Assembly: GCA_902595635.1 (NCBI GenBank)
Contig: CACJQT010000008.1
Location: 1-59,660 of the forward strand
DNA: 59,660 nucleotides
Direction of reading: 5' to 3'
Source: an uncultured Pelagibacteraceae bacterium
Lineage (GTDB): Bacteria; Pseudomonadota; Alphaproteobacteria; Pelagibacterales; Pelagibacteraceae
In this document: in pieces, positions 53,417 through 59,660 of the stretch
How the letters are laid out: each line of letters starts with the position of its first letter
Position numbering within the stretch: the stretch's first letter is position 1
Program-made: the position numbers and the translations under genes
The notes under the pieces: generated by a model
The model's database searches: none
Told to the model about the DNA's origin: nothing
What the model saw: only the letters and a program-made list of their open reading frames with translations

Positions 53417-54205
53417 ATGTCTGACAATATCTTACAGGTAAATAATCTTACAAAATTATTCGGAGGACTAGCAGCAGTATCAAATTGCTCATTAAATATT
53501 AGATCGGGTTCAATAACTGGAATAATTGGCCCAAACGGTTCAGGTAAAACAACATTATTTAATTTAATAGCTGGAAATTTAAAATCTAATGATGGAGAGG
53601 TAATATTTAATGATGAAAATATTACTGATGTACCATCACATGAGTTGTTTGGCAGAGGATTATTAAGAACCTTTCAGATTGCACACGAATTTTCAAACTT
53701 AACAGTTTTAGAAAACTTAATGATGGTGCCATCAAATCAAAGCGGAGAAAATTTATTAAATGCACTTATTAAACCAGGACTAGTTAAAAAAGAGGAAAAA
53801 GTTATTAGAGAAAAAGCCTATGAGGTTGTAGATTTTCTTAATTTAACTCATTTAGCAAATGAAAGGGCAGGAAATCTTTCAGGAGGTCAAAAAAAATTAT
53901 TAGAATTAGGAAGAACTATGATGGTTGATGCAAAATTAGTTTTACTTGATGAAGTGGGAGCGGGAGTTAATCGAACACTTTTAAAAGATCTAGGAACTGC
54001 AATATTAAAATTGAATAAAGAAAAAAATTACACTTTTTGTATGATTGAGCATGATATGGATTTTATAAGCAGAATGTGTGATCCAGTAATAGTAATGGCA
54101 GATGGTTCAGTTTTATTTGAAGGAACATCTGATGAAGTGAAAAAAAACGAAAAAGTAATTGAGAGCTATCTTGGAAAGTCAAACTTAACAGAAAAAGAAA
54201 ATTAA
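53417..54205 (+). CDS. ABC transporter ATPase LivG-like (system 2)
   Basis: A nucleotide-binding subunit of a second branched-chain-type importer. The 262 residues show GPNGSGKTT (Walker A), LSGGQKKLLELGRTMMVDA (signature) and LVLLDEVGAGVN (Walker B, with valine in place of the usual proline after DE). The C-terminal DPVIVMADGSVLFEG is the family H-loop neighbourhood. It lies 1 bp after the ProC-like gene and overlaps the next ATPase gene by one base. Confidence 0.92.
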   Translation: MSDNILQVNNLTKLFGGLAAVSNCSLNIRSGSITGIIGPNGSGKTTLFNLIAGNLKSNDGEVIFNDENITDVPSHELFGRGLLRTFQIAHEFSNLTVLENLMMVPSNQSGENLLNALIKPGLVKKEEKVIREKAYEVVDFLNLTHLANERAGNLSGGQKKLLELGRTMMVDAKLVLLDEVGAGVNRTLLKDLGTAILKLNKEKNYTFCMIEHDMDFISRMCDPVIVMADGSVLFEGTSDEVKKNEKVIESYLGKSNLTEKEN

Positions 54206-54912
54206 TGGCATACTTTGAAGGAGTAAAAATGACTGCAGGTTACGGGGATGGTCCTGATATTATTAGTTCATGTTCCATAACTGCCAATAGGGGAGAGATA
54301 GTAGCTATTCTAGGTCCTAATGGTGCTGGCAAATCAACAGCCATGAAAGCGATGCTCGGATTATTAAAATTAAAATCAGGCTCTGTAACTTTAAATGGTG
54401 AAGATATTTCAAAAATTAATCCTCAAGATCGAGTAAAAAAAGGTATTTCATTTGTTCCACAAACAAGAAATGTATTTGCAGAATTAACTGTTAGAGAAAA
54501 TTTAGAGATCGGTGGCTTTTTAACAGAAGGGAGTTTAGAAAATAAAATTGAGAGTATTTATAGTTTATTTCCGATCTTGAGTGAAAAAAAATCCCAAGTC
54601 GTCGGACAATTATCTGGTGGACAACGTCAGCAAGTCGCGCTTGGAAGAGCTTTAATGAGTGATCCATCAGTTCTTATGTTAGATGAGCCCACAGCTGGAG
54701 TTTCTCCAATTGTAATGGATGAATTGTTTGAACATATAATAAAAGTAAAAAAAACAAATGTTGCTGTTATTATGGTTGAGCAAAACGCAAAGCAAGCATT
54801 AAGTATTTCAGATCGAGGCTATGTATTGGTAACAGGTCAAAATAAATTTGAGGGATCCGGTAATGATTTACTTGAGGATCCTGAGGTTCGTAGATCATTT
54901 TTGGGAGCATAA
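54205..54912 (+). CDS. ABC transporter ATPase LivF-like (system 2)
   Basis: The second nucleotide-binding subunit of system 2, 235 residues. Walker A GPNGAGKST, Q-loop FVPQTRNVFAELTVREN, signature QLSGGQRQQVALGRALM and Walker B LMLDEPTAGVSP are all intact. Short tight N-terminus starting MAYFEGVKMTAGYG. It overlaps the permease genes by one base on both sides, so the unit is coupled. Confidence 0.93.
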   Translation: MAYFEGVKMTAGYGDGPDIISSCSITANRGEIVAILGPNGAGKSTAMKAMLGLLKLKSGSVTLNGEDISKINPQDRVKKGISFVPQTRNVFAELTVRENLEIGGFLTEGSLENKIESIYSLFPILSEKKSQVVGQLSGGQRQQVALGRALMSDPSVLMLDEPTAGVSPIVMDELFEHIIKVKKTNVAVIMVEQNAKQALSISDRGYVLVTGQNKFEGSGNDLLEDPEVRRSFLGA

Positions 54913-55922
54913 TGGATTTCTTAAATGCAATAATTGTACTTTTTAATTTCACAGTGATACCAGCCTTAGCTTATGGTTCACAATTAGCTTTAGGTGCTAT
55001 TTTTGTTACTTTAATTTATGCAGTTTTAAGATTTGCTAATTTTGCAACCGGAGACATGATGTCTTTTGGAACAATGTTTGCAGTTATACTAACTTATTAT
55101 TTTCAGTCTTTAGGTTTTGGATTAGGCGTTCTACCAACAGCACTTTTAACAATTCCTTTCGCCATCCTAATGATGATTTTATATATGTTAATCATAGACA
55201 AATTTGTTTTCAGTTATTACAGGATAAAAAAAAGTCCTCCAGTTCAGTTTGCAATGGTTAGTGTAGGGGTAATGTTTGTCACTCAAGCCTTAATTAGAAT
55301 AATCATTGGACCATCTGACAGAAGATTTTTAGATGGTGAAAAATTTATAATTAAAGCAACAGAATTTAAAGAAATGACTGGTCTTGCAGAAGGTATAACT
55401 TTAAAATCAACACAAGCAATAACAATAATCGTAACTTTAATTGTTGTTTCAATAATGTTTTGGTTTTTAAATAGAACTAAAACTGGAACAAGTATGAGAG
55501 CTTATTCAGACAATGAAGATTTAGCATTATTGTCTGGTATAGATCCTAAGAGAGTTGTTTTAATAACATGGATCATCGCAGGAATTTTGGCTACTATTGG
55601 TGGAGTATTGTACGGTTTAGATAAAAGTTATAGACCTTTTGTTTATTTTAATAATATGCTTCCAATATTCGCAGCAGCAATTGTTGGTGGAATTGGAAAT
55701 CCATTTGGAGCCTTCTTAGGTGGATACGTTATAGCTTTTGCAGAAATATTTGTAACTTACGCATACAAAAGATTTATTTCATATTTATTACCTGAACATC
55801 TTGAGCCAGACTCTTTACTCCAGTTATTATCTACAGATTACAAGTTTGCAGTTTCATTCTCAATTTTAGTAATTGTTTTATTAATAAGGCCGTCAGGTAT
55901 CTTTAAAGGAAAAGTAATATGA
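54912..55922 (+). CDS. Branched-chain-type ABC permease LivH-like (system 2)
   Basis: A membrane subunit of 336 residues with eight or more transmembrane helices. The LivH pattern is visible as YAVLRFANFATGDMMSFGTMFAVI near residue 35, the coupling loop RAYSDNEDLALLSGID and GGIGNPFGAFLGG near the C-terminus. It is longer than system 1's LivH, with an extra loop (about 140-170). Overlaps livM2 by 4 bp. Confidence 0.9.
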   Translation: MDFLNAIIVLFNFTVIPALAYGSQLALGAIFVTLIYAVLRFANFATGDMMSFGTMFAVILTYYFQSLGFGLGVLPTALLTIPFAILMMILYMLIIDKFVFSYYRIKKSPPVQFAMVSVGVMFVTQALIRIIIGPSDRRFLDGEKFIIKATEFKEMTGLAEGITLKSTQAITIIVTLIVVSIMFWFLNRTKTGTSMRAYSDNEDLALLSGIDPKRVVLITWIIAGILATIGGVLYGLDKSYRPFVYFNNMLPIFAAAIVGGIGNPFGAFLGGYVIAFAEIFVTYAYKRFISYLLPEHLEPDSLLQLLSTDYKFAVSFSILVIVLLIRPSGIFKGKVI

Positions 55923-57289
55923 GGAATTATAAAAATGTCATCGCCGCATATTCAATCATGATATTTTTAATAATTTTGGTTGGGATATTTCAATCCTGGT
56001 CTATAGCATTAACTATTTTAAATTATTGTTTAATTTCTGCAGTTATGACAATTGGAGCAAATATACAATGGGGTTATGCTGGATTAATTAATTTTGGGAT
56101 AATGGGATATACAGCATTAGGAGGATTAGCTGTAGTCTTAGTTTCGGTTGAACCAGTCAAAAAAGCTTGGCAAGTTGGTGGTTTAAATATTTTAGCTTGT
56201 ATATGGATAATTGTTGCAATTATCTTTGTAGTTAAATTTATACTTAACAGATTTGATAAATCTAAATTAAGAAACTACTCAGTAGCCTCTGTAATTTTAG
56301 GTGGAATAATTTTATTAAGAGTAACTGCTGCACCAGGAATAGAGGCAATCGAGTCAGTTGATCCAGCAAAGACAGGATTTCTCGGTGGCATGGGATTACC
56401 CGTTTTGTTTTCTTGGATTGTCGGTGCGCTTTTGGCTGGCAGTTTAGCATTTGTCATAGGAAAGATCGCATTAGGTCTTCGCGCAGATTATTTAGCTATT
56501 GCAACATTATTAATAGCAGAAATTATCGTTTCAATTATTAAACATGAGGAATGGTTGGCAAGAGGTGTAAAAAATGTAATAGGATTAAAAAGACCAGCGC
56601 CATACGAAATAGATCTACAAACTTCAGAATGGTTTATAAATTTAGTTGCAAAATTTAATTCATCAAAATTAAATTTAATTAATTCAATCGCTGATAAGCA
56701 AGAAGCTCTAAATCAAATGGTTATTGATGCTTCGTCGGTTTATGTAAAATTATGTTTTACAGGTTTATTTCTTACTGTTGTTATTATCTTGTTAATTGTG
56801 ACTCAGAAAGCCCTTTATTCACCATGGGGAAGAAAAATGAGAGCTATAAGAGATAATGAAGAGGCGGCAAGTGCAATGGGTAAAAATATTGTTAAAGAGC
56901 ATCTTCTTATTTTTATTTTGGGATCTGCAATTGTTGGCTTAGCTGGAGCTATGATGGTTACAAATGACGGTTTGTTTACACCAGGTAGCTACAGACCTAT
57001 GAGATATACTTTTGTGATTTGGGTCATGGTTATAGTAGGAGGAACAGGAAATAATTTCGGAGCAATATTGGGGGGCTTTGTAGTTTGGTTTTTATGGGTC
57101 GAAGCTGCTCCAATTGCATTATTTTTAATTAATTTGTTTACATCCCATCTGCCAGAAACTAATGCAGTGAGAGTTCACTTAATTGAAAGTGCCCCATATT
57201 TTAGATTCTTAGTCATAGGAATTGGTTTACTTTTAATAATGCGTTATAGACCACAAGGAATTATTCCGGAAAAAATTATTAAACAATAA
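55919..57289 (+). CDS. Branched-chain-type ABC permease LivM-like, extended (system 2)
   Basis: The second membrane subunit, 456 residues, about 100 longer than ordinary LivM. The core motifs are IQWGYAGLINFGIMGYTALGG (residues about 50-70), LGLRADYLAIATLLIAEI, and the coupling loop RAIRDNEEAASAMGKNI. Two insertions are seen: an additional helix pair and loop (about 80-175) and a hydrophilic loop (about 225-278). They may bind another subunit or a ligand. ATG overlaps livH2 by 4 bp, and a 22-codon frame starts in its TAATG stop. Confidence 0.88.
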   Translation: MRNYKNVIAAYSIMIFLIILVGIFQSWSIALTILNYCLISAVMTIGANIQWGYAGLINFGIMGYTALGGLAVVLVSVEPVKKAWQVGGLNILACIWIIVAIIFVVKFILNRFDKSKLRNYSVASVILGGIILLRVTAAPGIEAIESVDPAKTGFLGGMGLPVLFSWIVGALLAGSLAFVIGKIALGLRADYLAIATLLIAEIIVSIIKHEEWLARGVKNVIGLKRPAPYEIDLQTSEWFINLVAKFNSSKLNLINSIADKQEALNQMVIDASSVYVKLCFTGLFLTVVIILLIVTQKALYSPWGRKMRAIRDNEEAASAMGKNIVKEHLLIFILGSAIVGLAGAMMVTNDGLFTPGSYRPMRYTFVIWVMVIVGGTGNNFGAILGGFVVWFLWVEAAPIALFLINLFTSHLPETNAVRVHLIESAPYFRFLVIGIGLLLIMRYRPQGIIPEKIIKQ

Positions 57290-57357
57290 TGTATTATATT
57301 CTATTAGGTATTGTTTTAGGACTAATATTTTATTTATCTGACAAATATTTATTTTAA
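57289..57357 (+). CDS. Putative 22-residue membrane peptide
   Basis: ATG 57289 overlaps the livM2 stop in TAATG, the same coupling seen between the other genes of the unit. The frame encodes one hydrophobic helix (MYYILLGIVLGLIFYL) followed by a short polar tail. The stop (TAA 57355-57357) merges with the terminator stem. The size is too small for family evidence, but placement and one clean transmembrane helix make it a plausible small transporter-associated protein. Confidence 0.45.
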   Translation: MYYILLGIVLGLIFYLSDKYLF

Positions 57358-57383
57358 AACCCCAGTTAAGAAACTGGGGTTTT
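57356..57383. terminator. Bidirectional intrinsic terminator
   Basis: AAAACCCCAGTT (57356-57367), an AAGA loop and AACTGGGGTTTT (57372-57383) give a perfect twelve-pair stem with T-runs at both ends. It separates the plus-strand importer operon from the converging binding-protein gene (57393-58583) and can end both transcripts. Confidence 0.93.
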
Positions 57384-57392
57384 AATTTCTAA

Positions 57393-58583
57393 TTATCTTT
57401 GCTTTTTGTCTTTAAACTTTCCACCTTTTATTTCTTTTTCAATAAAAGATCCAAAGGCTTCACCAACATCTGTAAATTCAACAGCTGTAGCACCTTCATA
57501 GTTTATCGCTTTACCTTTAGCTAATAAATCAAGTGCTTTCTTTAATTCACCTGGATAAATTTTTGTTCCAGGAGCATTGGCTACTGACATTACATTTTTT
57601 TGAACAGTCATTCTGTCAGCTTTTCCACCAGCTTGCATTGCAAGCGTGATCAAGGCTGCTGCATCATAACTTTCACCTGTGTAAGGACCTGATGAGTCAA
57701 TACCACCAGCACTAGCAACTTCTTTAAATATACCAGCACCTTTACCCATTGATCCTGGTAAAGATCCGAATGATTTATTTAAATCTTTACCAAATCTGTC
57801 AGTAAGAGAGTCACCAATCATTCCATCTGAAAGAACAAAAGTATCAAATGATCCAGAGTCTAATGATCCTTGAATAATACTACCTCCAGCTTGATCTAAG
57901 TAACCTAAAACAGCAAGAGCATCTCCACCTGCTGCTGCAAGTGTCGCTACCTCTGCACCATAGTCACCTTTACCTTCTTCGTGTGCTGTAACAGCTGTTA
58001 CTTTAATACCATGAGCTTTAACTGCAGCTACATAAACATCAGCTAAACCTTTTCCGTAGTCATTGTTAGTATGAGTTACAGCTAATGATTTAACTTTTCT
58101 GTCCTTTGTAATATCCGCTAAGACTTGTCCTCCTCTAGCATCTGATGGAGCAGTTCTGAAGAAATAACCATTATCATTAAGATCAGTTAATCCTGGAGAT
58201 GTAGCTGATGGTGAAATCATAACAACACCATTTGGCACGGCAACATTGGTTGCTATTGCACCTGTAACACCAGAACAATCAGCTCCCATAATAGCAACAA
58301 CACCACCTGAAACTAAACCTTCAGCAGCAGTTGTAGCAGCAGCAGAATCAACACAAGTTGAGTCAGCTCTTTCTACAGATATTTTCTTTCCACCCAGTAA
58401 TGAGCCAGAGTCCGAAGCTTCTTTAAAAGCAAGTTCAGCAGAAGCGGCCATTGCAGGTGTTAGGGTTTCAATTGGACCAGTAAATCCTAAAATAATACCC
58501 ATTTTAATTCCATGCCCATCTGAAAAAGCTTTTGAAGTAAAGCCTAAGATAAACACGAATATACCTATTAGTAATTTTTTCAT
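57393..58583 (-). CDS. ABC transporter substrate-binding protein, branched-chain type (system 2)
   Basis: A periplasmic Peripla_BP_6/LivJ-type binding protein, 396 residues, with a signal peptide (about 1-21, cleaved after FSDG or nearby). The fold pattern is visible as MGIILGFTGPIETLTPAMAA, AIMGADCSGVTGAIA, FFRTAPSDARGG and VLGYLDQAG. It is transcribed toward the system 2 permeases and ends 9 bp from the shared terminator, so it is a separate unit. An AAAGGGAAAA site precedes the ATG. Confidence 0.92.
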   Translation of the reverse strand: MKKLLIGIFVFILGFTSKAFSDGHGIKMGIILGFTGPIETLTPAMAASAELAFKEASDSGSLLGGKKISVERADSTCVDSAAATTAAEGLVSGGVVAIMGADCSGVTGAIATNVAVPNGVVMISPSATSPGLTDLNDNGYFFRTAPSDARGGQVLADITKDRKVKSLAVTHTNNDYGKGLADVYVAAVKAHGIKVTAVTAHEEGKGDYGAEVATLAAAGGDALAVLGYLDQAGGSIIQGSLDSGSFDTFVLSDGMIGDSLTDRFGKDLNKSFGSLPGSMGKGAGIFKEVASAGGIDSSGPYTGESYDAAALITLAMQAGGKADRMTVQKNVMSVANAPGTKIYPGELKKALDLLAKGKAINYEGATAVEFTDVGEAFGSFIEKEIKGGKFKDKKQR

Positions 58584-58707
58584 ATTTTCCCTTTAATTGT
58601 TAACAATTTATATAATTAAAATTAAATCCTATTAAATTATTATTTCAATGAGAAAATTATCAATTTTACCGCAGAATATTAATAAATTATTAACAAAAAT
58701 TTATTTT

Positions 58708-59660
58708 TTAAAAACTTACAGACCCAATTAAAAGAAATTCAGTATTTAAATTTCTATCTTTAATATGTCCGATATCATCGGTTATAATAGTTTTTAATCC
58801 TAATTTAATATTCTTATTTATAAATTTTTTATAGCTAAGAGTTAAATCTTTTTGTCTTCCCGAAGGACTTAAATTAATTTTATGATCTTTAAATGGTATT
58901 ATTCCATTTTTATCAGATAGACCAATTAATCTTAAATTCATCTCTCCTTTTTCAACTCTATTTGGTTGGGAAAGTGTTAGATTAAATTTATCATTTCCAA
59001 AAAAGTTATTTACTTCATAATCAATTTCAAAACTTGTACTCATTACATCTGTAGAACCTAGAATAAAATTATTATTATTATTTTTAATATTTGAAAAACC
59101 AAAAGTATTATTAAACGATAAGTTTTGATTTTTATTAAAATTTTTTATTAAATTTACTCCATAAAAATTTGTAAAATTCTCATTTTCAAATCCAAAAGCA
59201 CCACTAGACTTAGAGAGAAGAAAACTCTCTTTTTCTTTTAATACACCAGCTGTTAGTGAAAATTTTTCAAACAAATTATTGTTTAAATTTAATGATAACG
59301 CAAACGTTTCTAGCGGTAAAATGATATCATCATTTATATTTGTTAAAGGATTTAGTTTTGAATTATTATAACTTAAAAATAAATCATTTCCTGAGATATA
59401 AAGTTTCTGATTTAAACCTACTCCATTATTTTCTGATAGAAATGGGTTTGTATAAAAATTATTTTTTGGAATAGTATTTTGAATAGCCAAACTTGGGTTA
59501 TCTAATGTGATACTAGAGCCATAATTATATTGATTTTTTAAATTTAAAAATTCTCCTTTAAATACATTTTTGGATATTTTGTTGTGGGTTTCAAAACTAT
59601 TCAATTTTTCAATTTCATCTTTTAAATTAATTTCAATTTTTTGGCTTTCTAAATTTTCTT
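58708..59660 (-). CDS. C-terminal barrel of an autotransporter, probably S8 peptidase type (partial)
   Basis: The frame is open to the window edge, so the gene is truncated at its 5' end; a TTG at 59602-59604 is unlikely to be its start. The 317 visible residues have alternating hydrophobic strands and end in a terminal phenylalanine (LIGSVSF), the outer-membrane assembly signature. Segments such as FNLTLSQPNRVEKGEMNLRL and NLSPSGRQKDLTLSYKK recall the autotransporter barrel of subtilisin-like (S8) secreted proteases of alphaproteobacteria. The protease part would lie outside the window, so that assignment is an inference. Confidence 0.6.
   Translation of the reverse strand, partial: ENLESQKIEINLKDEIEKLNSFETHNKISKNVFKGEFLNLKNQYNYGSSITLDNPSLAIQNTIPKNNFYTNPFLSENNGVGLNQKLYISGNDLFLSYNNSKLNPLTNINDDIILPLETFALSLNLNNNLFEKFSLTAGVLKEKESFLLSKSSGAFGFENENFTNFYGVNLIKNFNKNQNLSFNNTFGFSNIKNNNNNFILGSTDVMSTSFEIDYEVNNFFGNDKFNLTLSQPNRVEKGEMNLRLIGLSDKNGIIPFKDHKINLSPSGRQKDLTLSYKKFINKNIKLGLKTIITDDIGHIKDRNLNTEFLLIGSVSF

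Noticed and set aside
58246..58596. An open frame of 116 codons on the plus strand opposite the binding-protein gene.
   Set aside because: It is antisense to a well-supported gene, lacks a family match and mirrors its codon bias.
58595..58608. Palindrome AATTGTTAACAATT in front of the system 2 binding-protein gene as an operator.
   Set aside because: Only 14 bp and almost all A/T; such palindromes arise often by chance in this composition.

Overview
The window is a gene-dense, strongly AT-rich bacterial chromosome segment. Spacers are very short (none reaches 300 bp) and many genes overlap by 1-20 bp. Proteins and gene order (ilvC-leuA-mreBCD-mrdA-rodA, compact type IV pilus operons, many periplasmic amino-acid transport genes) suggest a streamlined marine alphaproteobacterium of the SAR11/Pelagibacterales type. 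That assignment is inference from composition and protein flavour; no rRNA or tRNA gene was seen.

Layout. 1-6852 (+): the end of ilvC, leuA, then the elongasome operon mreB-mreC-mreD-mrdA-rodA. The mrdA (PBP2) gene is broken by an internal out-of-frame deletion. 6853-8142 (-): a GAF-PP2C phosphatase. 8311-12764 (+): prepilin peptidase, then a MoxR/DUF58/transglutaminase set. 12753-23267 (-): retraction ATPase, minor pilins, a PilY1-like tip protein and a beta-helix autotransporter. 23395-30723 (+): the pilus machine pilMN (fused)-pilO-pilP-pilQ-pilB-pilC. 30720-31451 (-): an anti-sigma-type kinase and a STAS antagonist. 31594-34966 (+): two pilins, a small membrane protein and an ammonium transporter fused to a PP2C phosphatase. 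35039-43801 (+): an amino-acid oxidase-like flavoprotein, a drug/metabolite permease, a 2-hydroxyacid dehydrogenase, AceE, a deacetylase-like hydrolase, MsrB, and a stand-alone inverse-autotransporter barrel with a secreted partner. 43818-44403 (-): glutaredoxin and a DUF2805 protein. 44521-57357 (+): a LysE exporter behind a structured leader, then two back-to-back branched-chain-type ABC importers separated by AzlCD, a pentapeptide-repeat protein, a GlaH/CsiD dioxygenase and a ProC-like reductase. 57393-59660 (-): the second importer's binding protein and the barrel end of a large autotransporter.

How it fits together. The prepilin peptidase, machine, pilins, minor pilins, tip protein and retraction motor make an almost complete type IVa pilus locus. 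Woven into it are the parts of a partner-switching cascade: two PP2C phosphatases (one with a GAF sensor, one welded to an Amt channel), one STAS antagonist and one HATPase kinase. No sigma factor is visible. The most notable candidate system is therefore ammonium-sensed partner switching embedded in a pilus locus. The right half is dominated by amino-acid or short-acid uptake linked to five-carbon catabolism.
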